Shown here: positions 32,698 through 41,344 of the stretch, piece after piece
Layout of the letters: the number at the start of each line of letters is the position of its first letter
Position numbering within the stretch: position 1 is the first letter of the stretch
DNA from: Selenomonas_A ruminantium_I
Lineage (GTDB): Bacteria; Bacillota; Negativicutes; Selenomonadales; Selenomonadaceae
DNA length: 64,000 nucleotides
Direction of reading: 5' to 3'
Assembly (NCBI GenBank): GCA_946541505.1
Contig: CAMNJO010000007.1
Coordinates: 13,266 to 77,265 of the forward strand
Program-made: the position numbers and the translations under genes
Notes under the pieces: model-generated
Told to the model about the DNA's origin: nothing
What the model saw: only the letters and a program-made list of their open reading frames with translations
The model's database searches: none

Positions 32698-33891
32698 ATG
32701 GATTATCAGGTTACGGATAAAGATTTGCGCATTGAGCTTTCCGGGCACATCTCCTCGACCAATGCCGCTGCCATTGAGCAGGAAATTGCCTCCATCGTCG
32801 CCAAACATCCCCAGCTGCCCTTGGTTTTCGATGCGGACAAGCTGGAATATATCTCCAGTGCCGGTTTGCGTATCCTGCTGATATTTGGCAAAAAGTCAAC
32901 GGAAAAGATTACCCTCACCAACGCTTCCCGGGATATATACGAAATCTTTGAACAGACAGGCTTTACCAAGCTGATTGATGTGCAGAAAAAACTGCGCCAA
33001 GTATCCATCAACGGCTGCCAGCAAGTAGGCACGGGACTCAGCAGCAAGGTCTACCGTCTTGACGCTGACACGATTATCAAGGTCTATGACCAAAAGGTTC
33101 CCCTCTATAAAATCACCCGGGAAATTGACCTGGCCAAAAAAGCCTTCATCGCCGGCCTGCCCACGGCCATTTCTTACGATTTGGTACGCTGCGGAGAGCA
33201 GTACGGCGTGGTCTTTGAAATGATTGCCAATGCCGTAACCGTTGGTGATGCACTCTGCGCCAATAATTGCGCTGAATTTGAACCGATTATGGCAAAATTC
33301 GCTGCACTGATGAAGCTCATGCACCATACGGAAACCCAGCCGAAGGACGGCTTCCCTTCCATCAAAGGCACATGGCTGGATTGGGCAGCGGGCATGAAAG
33401 AATTCTACACCGCCGAAGAGTATGCGCAGCTCGAAGAAATGATTATGGCTGTGCCGGAGCGAAACACCATCGTCCACTGCGACTTCCATGCCGGCAACAC
33501 TCTCTATCAAAAAGGCGAAATCGTCGTCATCGATATGGCCGATGTCGGCTATGCCCATCCTGTTTTTGATTTTGCGGCCGGGGCTTTCCACGCCATGGTC
33601 AGAAGTCAGGTCAACATCCAGCACTCCCTCAATCTGTCTGAGGAAAATGTTCTGCGCTTCTGGCAGTCACTGCTGCGCCATTACTTTGCGGTGGATGAGG
33701 ATAAACTGGCGCATATTCAGGAAATCTTTAATTCCTTTGCGCTGCTGCGCGGTGCCCTCTTTCCCATGAAGCATGTCCAAATACCTTTGGAAACCAAACT
33801 GGCCTGTGTGGCAGGTGCCCGGAAAAACTTCTTCCCCCGCATCAAACAGGCCATCGAACACGCTCGGCAGCTAAAGGAGCTTGACCTCTAA
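32698..33891 (+). CDS. STAS domain fused to an aminoglycoside-phosphotransferase-like kinase
   Basis: A 397-residue two-domain protein. Residues ~1-95 are a STAS (anti-sigma antagonist-like) domain, with the phosphorylatable serine region in YISSAGLRILLIFGK. Residues ~105-395 are a protein-kinase-like/APH domain of the TIGR02172 type. The catalytic loop is VHCDFHAGNTLY, followed by the metal Asp in VVIDMADVGYAHP. The ATG at 32698 has AAAGGA upstream; the earlier in-frame ATG lies in a promoter-like AT-rich region. The fusion suggests that kinase output is tied to a STAS partner switch; the substrate is unknown. Transcribed opposite to both neighbours. Confidence 0.88.
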   Translation: MDYQVTDKDLRIELSGHISSTNAAAIEQEIASIVAKHPQLPLVFDADKLEYISSAGLRILLIFGKKSTEKITLTNASRDIYEIFEQTGFTKLIDVQKKLRQVSINGCQQVGTGLSSKVYRLDADTIIKVYDQKVPLYKITREIDLAKKAFIAGLPTAISYDLVRCGEQYGVVFEMIANAVTVGDALCANNCAEFEPIMAKFAALMKLMHHTETQPKDGFPSIKGTWLDWAAGMKEFYTAEEYAQLEEMIMAVPERNTIVHCDFHAGNTLYQKGEIVVIDMADVGYAHPVFDFAAGAFHAMVRSQVNIQHSLNLSEENVLRFWQSLLRHYFAVDEDKLAHIQEIFNSFALLRGALFPMKHVQIPLETKLACVAGARKNFFPRIKQAIEHARQLKELDL

Positions 33892-34389
33892 TCAGATTCT
33901 GTCCCGCTTCGCATCTTCAGCAATCAGTTCCTCGAGCCTTCCTACGGTCATATCTTTTTCGGAATAGACGGTAATACCGTGTTTTTGCAGCAGGGCGGTG
34001 GTTACGCCCTGCCCTTTTACTTTTTTGCCATCAAAATTGCCGCTGTGTACTTTTTTGACACCGCAGGAGGGGCTGCCTTCTTTGAGAATAGCCACTTTGG
34101 CATGATAGGCTTCGGCGATTTTGAGCACCTTGTCGGCTCCCGTCAGCAGGTACTGGGTGGTGTCCATGCCGTTTTCATCCACGGCTTTGGCTTTGCCCGT
34201 GAGGACTTTTTTCCCGCTGCCGCCCTGAATCTCCATGGCCGGTCTGGGACAGGGAAGCATGGCAAAACATTCGGGGCATACAGCGATAAAGCGTCCCCGT
34301 TCATTGTATTTTAACAGTAAATCATGGGTGTTAGCGCCACCGCTGTATTTTACCTTGTGACCTAACAAGCAGGCACTGACCAGAATCAT
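33892..34389 (-). CDS. DUF523-family cysteine-rich protein
   Basis: A 165-residue protein with the DUF523 signature: ILVSACLLGHKVKYSGG at the start, CPECFAMLPCPRPAMEIQGG, then LKEGSPSCGVKKVHSG. The conserved cysteines suggest an Fe-S cluster or thiol chemistry; relatives include thiouracil desulfurases, so the exact role is open. The ATG at 34389 overlaps the exonuclease TGA (ATGA) and has AAGGGG eight bases upstream. Its stop abuts the end of the convergent STAS-kinase gene. Confidence 0.9.
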   Translation of the reverse strand: MILVSACLLGHKVKYSGGANTHDLLLKYNERGRFIAVCPECFAMLPCPRPAMEIQGGSGKKVLTGKAKAVDENGMDTTQYLLTGADKVLKIAEAYHAKVAILKEGSPSCGVKKVHSGNFDGKKVKGQGVTTALLQKHGITVYSEKDMTVGRLEELIAEDAKRDRI

Positions 34390-34961
34390 CTTCGATACCC
34401 CTTTCTCCCAAATACACACACATTTATACCCAGTCTTTTCGCCAAAGACTCCAAAGAATCCTCTTTTAATTCCTGTCCGGCAGCCAAAGGAATCGCCGCA
34501 CAGGTACGAGCATCATCCATGGCATTATGATGCTGAAAATCAATATGCAGATGCGTACCTACCGTATCGAGCTTGTGATTTTCCAAGAAGGGCCATGCCT
34601 TGCGGGCGATAGCCACCGTATCGCAGTAGGCAAAATCCGGCGCAGGCAGGCCATCGGCTGCCAGACAGGCACTTAACACTCCCATATCAAAACGGGCATT
34701 ATGCGCCACCACGATTGTCCCTTCCAGATGTTCCTTCAGCTCCGGCCAGATTTCGGCAAAGGTCGGCGCATTTTTTGTATCCTGAGGCGTAATGCCATGA
34801 ATCTGCACATTGAAATAATTGTATTTGTTCAGCGGCGGCTGAATGAGCGTATAGTATACATCTTTCATTCGGCCATCTTCCACCGCAGTAACGGCTACGC
34901 TGCAAGCCGAATTGCGGCAGCCTGTGGCCGTTTCAAAGTCAATGGCGGCAAAGTTCATCAT
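34386..34961 (-). CDS. DnaQ-like 3'-5' exonuclease (DEDDh)
   Basis: A 191-residue exonuclease domain protein related to the epsilon subunit of DNA polymerase III. ExoI is AAIDFETATG, ExoII is VVAHNARFDMGVL, and ExoIII is HHNAMDDARTCA with the DEDDh histidine. There is no BRCT or helicase domain, so it is a stand-alone nuclease. Translationally coupled to the DUF523 gene by a 4-bp overlap. Confidence 0.92.
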   Translation of the reverse strand: MMNFAAIDFETATGCRNSACSVAVTAVEDGRMKDVYYTLIQPPLNKYNYFNVQIHGITPQDTKNAPTFAEIWPELKEHLEGTIVVAHNARFDMGVLSACLAADGLPAPDFAYCDTVAIARKAWPFLENHKLDTVGTHLHIDFQHHNAMDDARTCAAIPLAAGQELKEDSLESLAKRLGINVCVFGRKGYRR

Positions 34962-35017
34962 AAATCAATCGTTCCTTCTTTTCTTCCTTACATAACTTTC
35001 ATCAATCGAATTGCAAA

Positions 35018-35053
35018 CGGACAAATCCACCCAGACACAAGTCCGGGTGGATT
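35018..35053 (-). terminator. Terminator of the nfnAB transcript
   Basis: AATCCACCCGGAC and GTCTGGGTGGATT pair around TTGT (minus strand), followed by a short T-rich tail, 27 bp after the nfnB stop. Confidence 0.7.
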
Positions 35054-35080
35054 CCCCAAAGATTATTTTATTTTGGCAGT

Positions 35081-36481
35081 TTAGCGTTTGCTCTGCAGAT
35101 ATTCGTCAATGGCGGCAGCCGCCTTGCGGCCTGCACCCATGGCGAGAATTACCGTAGCAGCGCCGGTGACGATATCACCGCCGGCAAATACGCCCGGCTT
35201 GGAGGTTGCCCCTGTTTCCTCGTCTGCGGCGATATTGCCGCGCTTCGTCGTGTCAAGCCCCGGCGTGGTCTGGGAGATAATCGGATTGGGGCCGGTACCG
35301 ATGGATACGATAACCGTCTCTACCTCCAAATCAAACTCCGAACCAGCCACGGCTACCGGACGGCGGCGCCCGGATTCATCCGGCTCGCCCAGTTCCATCT
35401 TAATGCAGCGCATGCCTTTAACCCAGCCGTTTTCATCCCCTAAAATTTCCACCGGGTTGTTGAGGAGCTTGAATTCAATGCCCTCCTCCTTGGCATGTTC
35501 CACTTCTTCCTTACGGGCAGGCAGTTCCGCTTCGCTGCGGCGATAGACGATATAGACCTTTTCCGCGCCCAGACGCAGCGCCGTGCGAGCCGCATCCATC
35601 GCCACGTTGCCACCGCCGATAACGGCGACCTTCTTGCCAATCTTAATCGGCGTAGCGTATTCCGGGAACTTGTACGCCTTCATGAGGTTGCAGCGCGTCA
35701 GGAATTCATTGGCGGAATAAACACCGCTGAGGCTTTCGCCCGGAATGCCCTGGAAACGCGGCAGGCCGGCACCTGTGCCGATAAAGACAGCATCAAAGCC
35801 TTCTTCTTCCATGAGCTCGTCCACCGTGAACAGGCGGCCGGCTACGGAGTTGAGTTCAAACTTCACACCGAGTTTGGCGATGTTGTCGATTTCCTTTTTC
35901 ACGACCTCATCTTTCGGCAGACGGAATTCGGGAATGCCATAGGACAGCACACCGCCCGCCTTGTGCAGGGCTTCAAATACCGTTACCTTGTAGCCCTTCT
36001 TGGCCAAATCACCGGCACAGGACAGGCCGGAGGGGCCGGAGCCAATTACAGCAACCTTTTGCGCATCTGCGGCATATTCGATGGGCTTTACTTCTTCATT
36101 CTTAGCCATATAGCGGTCCGCTACATAGCGTTCCAGACGGCCAATGCCGACGGATTCGCCCTTCTTGGCCAGCACGCAGTATTTTTCGCACTGGTTTTCC
36201 TGCGGGCAGACACGACCGCAGACAGCCGGCAGCGCGTTGGCTTCCTTAATTTTTTCAATGGCGCCGTCAAAATCGCGCTCTTTAATCTTGCCAATAAATT
36301 CCGGAATATCTACAGACACCGGGCAGCCCTTGCGGCACTGCGGCACTTTGCAGTGCAGGCAGCGCTCTGCTTCGGCTACCGCCGTTTCCTCATCATAGCC
36401 CAAAGCTACTTCATCAAAGTTATGGGCGCGAACCTGCGGGTCCTGCACCGGCATTTCATGTTTCTTCAAAGACAAAGCCAT
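35081..36481 (-). CDS. nfnB: NfnB-type large subunit (GltA/glutamate synthase small subunit family)
   Basis: 466 residues, homologous to the NADPH-dependent glutamate synthase small chain. The N-terminal Fe-S region has CLHCKVPQCRKGCPV and CGRVCPQENQCEKYC. The FAD site is VAVIGSGPSGLSCAGDL; the NADP site is VAVIGGGNVAMDAAR. The adjacent upstream gene encodes the matching FAD/NAD-binding subunit 3 bp away. This pairing is that of NfnAB, the electron-bifurcating NADH-dependent ferredoxin:NADP oxidoreductase. Automatic annotation as gltA is likely, but no large glutamate synthase subunit is here. Confidence 0.88.
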   Translation of the reverse strand: MALSLKKHEMPVQDPQVRAHNFDEVALGYDEETAVAEAERCLHCKVPQCRKGCPVSVDIPEFIGKIKERDFDGAIEKIKEANALPAVCGRVCPQENQCEKYCVLAKKGESVGIGRLERYVADRYMAKNEEVKPIEYAADAQKVAVIGSGPSGLSCAGDLAKKGYKVTVFEALHKAGGVLSYGIPEFRLPKDEVVKKEIDNIAKLGVKFELNSVAGRLFTVDELMEEEGFDAVFIGTGAGLPRFQGIPGESLSGVYSANEFLTRCNLMKAYKFPEYATPIKIGKKVAVIGGGNVAMDAARTALRLGAEKVYIVYRRSEAELPARKEEVEHAKEEGIEFKLLNNPVEILGDENGWVKGMRCIKMELGEPDESGRRRPVAVAGSEFDLEVETVIVSIGTGPNPIISQTTPGLDTTKRGNIAADEETGATSKPGVFAGGDIVTGAATVILAMGAGRKAAAAIDEYLQSKR

Positions 36482-36484
36482 CGT

Positions 36485-37327
36485 TTATTTCCTCCCCAAA
36501 CCAATGCGGCAAATATGGTCCTTTTCCTCAGCCTCCATATCGCGGTACATCCGCTGGCGGCTCATGAGTTCGGGGAAATCTACCTTGTGACCGTCAAATT
36601 CCGGACCATCTACGCAGGCAAACTTCGTTTCATCGCCTACGGTTACGCGGCAGCCGCCGCACATGCCCGTACCATCCACCATGATGGGGTTCAGGCTGAC
36701 CACCGTCGGAATGCCGAGCTCACGCGTAGCATCGGCCACGCTCTTCATCATGATAACCGGGCCGATAGCCGTAATCTGGGCAATCTTTTCGCCGCGGTTC
36801 ACGAGTTCCTGCACCGCATAGGTGACAAAGCCCTTGATTCCACGGGAACCATCATCGGTCGTAATCAGGATTTCATCCGTTACCTCGGACATTTCCTTTT
36901 CCATAATCAGAATGTCCTTGGTCTTGGCACCCATGATAGCGATAACCTTGTTGCCTGCCTCTTTCATGGCGCGGGCAATCGGGAAAGTCGGCGCAACACC
37001 GATACCGCCGCCCACAACAACAACCGTGCCGTCAAACTTCTTGATTTCGGACGGCTGGCCCAGAGGACCGGCAAAGTCCACAATGCTCTCGCCGGCTTCT
37101 TTTGCGGCCAGCGCCATCGTGGAGGCACCGATTACCTGGAATACGATGTTGATGATGCCTTTTTCGCGGTCAAAGTTGGCGATGGTCAACGGAATGCGCT
37201 CACCTTCCTCGTCCACCCGCAGAATGATGAACTGACCGGCCTGACATTTTTTCGCCACGCGCGGGGCTTCGATATCCATGGAGAAAACGCTGGGCGATAA
37301 CTCCTCTTTCTTCAGAATCTTAAACAT
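36485..37327 (-). CDS. nfnA: NfnA-type ferredoxin-NADP reductase subunit
   Basis: 280 residues of the sulfide/dihydroorotate dehydrogenase-like FAD/NAD-binding family. A ferredoxin-reductase FAD fold spans ~1-100 (GQFIILRVDEEGERIPLTI). An NAD site is VVGGGIGVAPTFPIARAM. A C-terminal [2Fe-2S] motif is MCGGCRVTVG followed by FACVDGPEFDGH. With NfnB it would interconvert NADH, NADPH and reduced ferredoxin in the cytoplasm. TAGGAG precedes the ATG. It follows the MetF-like gene by 27 bp, so the three form one operon. Confidence 0.9.
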   Translation of the reverse strand: MFKILKKEELSPSVFSMDIEAPRVAKKCQAGQFIILRVDEEGERIPLTIANFDREKGIINIVFQVIGASTMALAAKEAGESIVDFAGPLGQPSEIKKFDGTVVVVGGGIGVAPTFPIARAMKEAGNKVIAIMGAKTKDILIMEKEMSEVTDEILITTDDGSRGIKGFVTYAVQELVNRGEKIAQITAIGPVIMMKSVADATRELGIPTVVSLNPIMVDGTGMCGGCRVTVGDETKFACVDGPEFDGHKVDFPELMSRQRMYRDMEAEEKDHICRIGLGRK

Positions 37328-37354
37328 GATTCACTCTCCTAAATACACAAAAGT

Positions 37355-38098
37355 TTAAGCGAATACGCCTGCCAAATAAGCCTCCAAATCCGTCTTGATG
37401 GGCATTACATATACATTGGCCTCTTTTTTATCCGCCATTTCCAGAACCTGCCGGGAAAAATCCACGCTCCATGCCAAATCCGGTGTAAAGCTCTTGGGGA
37501 ACACGACATTATTCTTGCGCTCCCAGTAGCTCTGAGAAGCCGGTGTCACCACAGGCGACACGCCCCAGTAAACATCAAGACCGTCGAGCATATCCATATA
37601 AAGCTCCAGCATCCGCATATCAAAGAACGGCTGCGTGAAGAAACCTGCCGCCCCGGCCTGCACCTTGCGGCGGGTGCGGTAAAGCTCATGGCGCATGGAA
37701 CTTCTGTACTGGTCAATACCGGCATAGACTTTGACCTCCGGCATTTCCTGACGGAACTTGCGGATGACATCCGTAGACTCTGTGGGATAAACCTCATGGG
37801 TCATGCGCTGCGGCGGGTCGCCCTGCACGACCAGAACTTCCTTAATGCCCTTCTCCCGCAAATAATCCTTCATGGGCAGCTCTTTGTCCAAATCAATATC
37901 CATAGCGCGGATATGGGGCATGGACATAGGAAAATACTCCTGCGCCATTGCCGAACCTTCCCAGCTGCGAATGTCAAACCGCAGAAGGTCAGGAATATTG
38001 ATTACATCAATCTTGCTTTCATACTTCTGCAAAAGCATAAGCTCCCCACGCAGAGATTCCTCGTCACGGGGTATAAGCTCCACGGATACTCGTTTCAT
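37355..38098 (-). CDS. Methylenetetrahydrofolate reductase-family protein
   Basis: 247 residues with a MetF-like TIM barrel: VSVELIPRDEESL at the start (the E of the family PP/K segment), VLVVQGDPPQ, and AGAAGFFTQPFFDMRML, which matches the GADFIITQ-type flavin/folate strand. It is shorter than E. coli MetF (~296) and divergent. It would reduce methylene-THF to methyl-THF or act on a related C1 carrier. Being first of an operon with nfnAB suggests supply of electrons from NADH/ferredoxin chemistry; that is inference. Confidence 0.8.
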   Translation of the reverse strand: MKRVSVELIPRDEESLRGELMLLQKYESKIDVINIPDLLRFDIRSWEGSAMAQEYFPMSMPHIRAMDIDLDKELPMKDYLREKGIKEVLVVQGDPPQRMTHEVYPTESTDVIRKFRQEMPEVKVYAGIDQYRSSMRHELYRTRRKVQAGAAGFFTQPFFDMRMLELYMDMLDGLDVYWGVSPVVTPASQSYWERKNNVVFPKSFTPDLAWSVDFSRQVLEMADKKEANVYVMPIKTDLEAYLAGVFA

Positions 38099-38151
38099 AG
38101 GCCGCCTCCAGACTTGCTGTTAATTTGTAAAGCATAAGCTGCATGAATACT

Positions 38152-38180
38152 ATTGTAAAGTTTTTCTTATGAAAAAGCAA
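38152..38180 (-). promoter_or_regulatory. Promoter of the metF-like/nfnAB operon
   Basis: TTGCTT (38180-38175), 17 bases and TACAAT (38157-38152) on the minus strand. Confidence 0.7.
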
Positions 38181-38194
38181 TAGCGAAAGGTTTC

Positions 38195-38926
38195 TTAAAT
38201 CTGCCCAATCATCTTATGTGTCTGAGGAATTACCCTTACATCCTTTAGTTTTGTCAGGGCATAGTTCTGGCAGATGAGAATTTTTTCCGGGCTGGCAGCC
38301 TTGCAGCCACCGTAGGGGGTCACCGGCTGAATGATGAACAGTGTTTCCGGCGCGGTCTCTGCCACTAAGTCAATGGCCTGCCGGAATTCTTCCTCCGTGG
38401 TTTCTGCTGCCACCACCAGCTTGATGTACAAATCCTTGGCCTTGGCAATTTCGATAAATTTGCGGTGCTCCTCCCACTGCGGACGGCTGATAATGCTGGG
38501 CAGCTTGATGTCCATGCTGATGATATCCGCAACATCTATAATGCTTGCCAGTTCTTTATACAAGGTACCGTTGGTTTCCAAAAAGACAGGCACATGAACA
38601 GCCTTGGCCACTTCGCGGATAAATTCTGCGTGCAAAAGCGGCTCACCGCCGGTAAAGCTCACGGCCTGATGGGGAACTTCCTGACAAAGCCTGTTTATCT
38701 CCATCGCCACCTGCTCTGCCGAGCGCGGATTGGGGAGCGTTGCAAACTCCCGGCTGCCGGCGTAAGTTTCCACCTCGCAGGACTTATGGCTGCCCGGCGT
38801 ATTTTCCGTATCACAGAAGCTGCAGTCCAGATTGCAGCCTTCAAAGCGCACAAAAACCTGACGGCAGCCCACATATTTGCCCTCTCCCTGTATGGAAGAA
38901 AAGATTTCAATAAGATTCTTCTTCAT
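38195..38926 (-). CDS. queE: 7-carboxy-7-deazaguanine synthase
   Basis: Radical SAM enzyme converting carboxytetrahydropterin to 7-carboxy-7-deazaguanine in queuosine synthesis. In 243 residues, the N-terminal IEIFSSIQGEGKYVGCRQVF is the QueE signature. The 4Fe-4S cysteines are in GCNLDCSFCDT, and FTGGEPLLH is the radical-SAM GGE motif. It follows queD by 11 bp. queC and queF are not in the window. Confidence 0.95.
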   Translation of the reverse strand: MKKNLIEIFSSIQGEGKYVGCRQVFVRFEGCNLDCSFCDTENTPGSHKSCEVETYAGSREFATLPNPRSAEQVAMEINRLCQEVPHQAVSFTGGEPLLHAEFIREVAKAVHVPVFLETNGTLYKELASIIDVADIISMDIKLPSIISRPQWEEHRKFIEIAKAKDLYIKLVVAAETTEEEFRQAIDLVAETAPETLFIIQPVTPYGGCKAASPEKILICQNYALTKLKDVRVIPQTHKMIGQI

Positions 38927-38937
38927 AACGCAATAAC

Positions 38938-39315
38938 TCAGTCCTTCGTGTAGGTAACGCTGGATTTTGGTGATTCAAAGACCGTTATCGCCGCCAAAAC
39001 GCTGTCGCGCTTAAAAATCTCATTACTGGCCAATTCTTCAAAGATAATCCGGGCAAGATTTTCCGCCGTAGGATTTACGCCATCCTTAAAGGGAGCCAGT
39101 TCATTGAGATAATGATGGTCAAAGCGTTCCAAAATATCCTTCAAGGTCTGCTTAATATCCTTGAAATCCACCAGCATGCCCAGTTCGTCCAGTTCCCGGC
39201 CTTTGACAACCGCTTCCACCACCCAGTTATGCCCATGCAAACGAGCACATTTACCGGGATAACCATTGATATGATGGGCCGCTTCAAAAGCGCCCTCTAC
39301 TTTTAACGTATACAT
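38938..39315 (-). CDS. queD: 6-carboxytetrahydropterin synthase
   Basis: 125 residues of the PTPS-like QueD family: converts dihydroneopterin triphosphate to 6-carboxytetrahydropterin. The zinc histidines are in FEAAHH and LHGHNW; the catalytic cysteine lies in GKCARLHGH; MLVDFKDIK and ERFDHHYLN are family segments. It is first in the queD-queE operon. The leader is short and I see no preQ1 riboswitch. Confidence 0.95.
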   Translation of the reverse strand: MYTLKVEGAFEAAHHINGYPGKCARLHGHNWVVEAVVKGRELDELGMLVDFKDIKQTLKDILERFDHHYLNELAPFKDGVNPTAENLARIIFEELASNEIFKRDSVLAAITVFESPKSSVTYTKD

Positions 39316-39352
39316 TATCGAAAAACTCCTTACCTATTATAAAATATACATG

Positions 39353-39381
39353 ATTATAACACCTTCAAGCAGTCCTTTCAA
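39353..39381 (-). promoter_or_regulatory. Promoter of queDE
   Basis: TTGAAA (39381-39376), 17 bases and TATAAT (39358-39353) on the minus strand, close to the queD start. Confidence 0.8.
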
Positions 39382-39392
39382 CACAAGCAAAG

Positions 39393-40661
39393 CTATACAC
39401 CCTGCCACGGCGCCCTGACAGCGGGCAATGACCTTATCTGCTTATCCTGTAATTCATAAGCTATGCCGTTATCTGCCAGCTCCTGCAAAAAGGCCTTTAG
39501 ATAAACAGGACTGGAAAACTTCTGCATGAAATCCAGGGTGAATTTACCATTTACCGCCGAAATTTGCAGGGTGATGTCCATAATGGTGGCATTCCAGGCA
39601 TGGAACTCTTTTACATATTTTTCTGCTTCCCCGAAATTGGCTTTCCCTACATAACTCACGTTAGCCGCAGCAAAACGATTGGCGGCCTCGTCCACCTTTG
39701 CCATCATCGCCAGCCTTTCCTTGTGCGTTTTCTTTGCCAAAAGCATTTTGGTCAGGCCGGCAGTATGCGCCACGCCGGACAGAACAGCTTTCTCACTGGT
39801 CTGCGCCGCAACCATATTCCTATAGGCCTTTACCTGCTCAGAAAGCGGCAATTTACGCAGCTGTTCATCATATTCCAGGAAAGCACCGCCGACCAGACTT
39901 TGATGCGCCAGCGGAGCGTGCAGAGCCTTGCGCTGATTAATACACAAAACAATGCGTATGCTTTCTCGGGCATGAGGATACAACTTTGCCAGACTGCGGC
40001 TCAGAAGCAATGACACCATTGTTCCCGGACTGCCGCCATTTTCTTTGCAAAAGTGCATAAAGGCATCTTCAGCCAGCAATATGCTATATACATAGTCCGG
40101 GCTTTCCGTATGCAGATTAGCGGCGATACCGGGCAGCAGCGCATTGCTCCACTCATGACGCCGGGGCGTTGGCAAGTCTTGTGCTTTCATTACGGGACAA
40201 TCCCATTCCTCCTGAGATATTTTATCGCCAGCCAGACGGATACCTGCTGTCGAAAGCGTCACCTTGTAGCGCTGACAGCAGTAATAATACAACAAGGTGC
40301 GTATCACCTCATAAGTTCCTGCACCATCGGTCAGACCATGAAAAATATCCATAACCAGCCAATCAGCATGGTACGAAAATGAAAGCAGATGATTATTTGC
40401 TTCTGCCGAATTTAATGTTACGCCCTGCTCTGAATCGGAAACCACTACCGGCTCACGATTCTCTGCAAAGATAAAATCATCACCACGAGCCTGCAATTTC
40501 ACGCAAAAATACGGATACCGCTCCATCGTGGCATCCACTGCCCTGCGCAGTACCACAGGGTCAACATCATCCTGCATCCGTATCCGTATTCTAATGGCAT
40601 ACGGATTATCCTTATGCAGCCGATAAAGGGGAATGACCTCGGTAAACAATTTCTGTTCCAT
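39393..40661 (-). CDS. Condensation/acyltransferase-type protein of unknown substrate
   Basis: A 422-residue protein with the chloramphenicol-acetyltransferase-like fold of alcohol acetyltransferases and condensation domains. FHGLTDGAGTYEVIRTLLYY (~130-149) corresponds to the HHxxxDG active site with the first His replaced by Phe. A TLLLSRSL-like bridging segment and the later LDFMQKFSSP are in place. No carrier protein or peptide synthetase module is nearby. The ATG at 40661 has GGAGG upstream; the frame extending to 40811 crosses a terminator hairpin and the doc remnant. Confidence 0.7.
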   Translation of the reverse strand: MEQKLFTEVIPLYRLHKDNPYAIRIRIRMQDDVDPVVLRRAVDATMERYPYFCVKLQARGDDFIFAENREPVVVSDSEQGVTLNSAEANNHLLSFSYHADWLVMDIFHGLTDGAGTYEVIRTLLYYYCCQRYKVTLSTAGIRLAGDKISQEEWDCPVMKAQDLPTPRRHEWSNALLPGIAANLHTESPDYVYSILLAEDAFMHFCKENGGSPGTMVSLLLSRSLAKLYPHARESIRIVLCINQRKALHAPLAHQSLVGGAFLEYDEQLRKLPLSEQVKAYRNMVAAQTSEKAVLSGVAHTAGLTKMLLAKKTHKERLAMMAKVDEAANRFAAANVSYVGKANFGEAEKYVKEFHAWNATIMDITLQISAVNGKFTLDFMQKFSSPVYLKAFLQELADNGIAYELQDKQIRSLPAVRAPWQGV

Positions 40662-40699
40662 GCCAGCACCTCCAACACAAGCTACAATAATTTTACCAT

Positions 40700-40724
40700 A
40701 AAAAGAAAAACGGCACGAGCCGTT
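40700..40724 (-). terminator. Hairpin terminator upstream of the acyltransferase gene
   Basis: AACGGC, TCGT, GCCGTT then TTTC and TTTT on the minus strand, after the doc remnant. Confidence 0.65.
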
Positions 40725-40789
40725 GTCCCGCACCAACATAAAATATATATGCACAGATAAAAGAGCACAACCGACTTCTTGCTTAGAAA

Positions 40790-41074
40790 TCAGCTGTGCT
40801 CTTTTATCCATTTTATAGCATGAACTGCCGTCCGTTTATTCCCATCAACAAAAGCATGGTTGTTGGCAATGCCATAACAAAGCCTAGCCGCTTTTTCGCA
40901 GATAGTTGGGAAAAGGTCTTCACCGCCAAACGTTTAAAAAGGTGAATTGACAGCCGCTTCTAACAGAGCCATATCTCTTACTCCGTTTTCGACTGGAATA
41001 TCACTTTTTTCCAAGTCCGCATGGAACTCTAAAATATCCTCTAAAATGATAGGTACTAGGTATTCAACATTCAT
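40790..41074 (-). pseudogene. Doc-type death-on-curing toxin, disrupted
   Basis: Translation of the minus strand gives a Doc/Fic toxin: an N-terminus MNVEYLVPIILEDILEFH, VRDMALLEAAVNSPF, then a TAA stop (40936-40934), then TFGGEDLFPTICEKAARLCY and the Fic motif NHAFVDGNKRTA. The stop replaces the Gln of the usual PxQTFGG, a single C-to-T change. The C-terminus is also short (ends a few residues after the motif). Its ATG overlaps the upstream small ORF stop (ATGA). Doc proteins phosphorylate EF-Tu; this copy should be inactive unless the stop is read through. Confidence 0.88.
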
Positions 41075-41241
41075 TTGTCGGCCAGCCTTCTGTATAAATT
41101 CTCATTTTTTTTCATGAGTTCCTTGGACACATCCCTCATTAGTTGTTTAATATCTTTATTATTCTGGGATGTCAATACAATCCGTTTAGTCTGGGAGCCA
41201 AAATTATTTTTCATTTGTGCTACCACCGTGTCTTTATTCAT
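41071..41241 (-). CDS. Small antitoxin-like protein preceding doc
   Basis: A 56-residue ORF (MNKDTVVAQMKNNFGSQTKR...) with GGGAGG nine bases upstream of the ATG and its own promoter. Basic and helical, it ends with a 4-bp overlap with the doc start, the standard antitoxin-toxin layout. It does not show a clear Phd signature; the antitoxin role rests on position and size. Confidence 0.7.
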   Translation of the reverse strand: MNKDTVVAQMKNNFGSQTKRIVLTSQNNKDIKQLMRDVSKELMKKNENLYRRLADK

Positions 41242-41262
41242 CGTCCGCACCTCCCTAACGAT

Positions 41263-41291
41263 ATTATAGCATCACCGCTAGACGACTTCAA
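41263..41291 (-). promoter_or_regulatory. Promoter of the antitoxin-doc unit
   Basis: TTGAAG (41291-41286), 17 bases and TATAAT (41268-41263) on the minus strand, 21 bases before the ATG. Confidence 0.75.
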
Positions 41292-41344
41292 TATTTAGCC
41301 AACAAACAAAAGTTGGCATATTGCCCAGTCAATTTTTATACCTG

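Noticed and set aside
35495..37300. 601-codon plus-strand open frame
   Set aside because: Antisense shadow of nfnA and nfnB, with no family features.
38926..39392. preQ1 riboswitch upstream of queDE
   Set aside because: The promoter leaves only a short leader without a hairpin-plus-A-rich-tail pattern.
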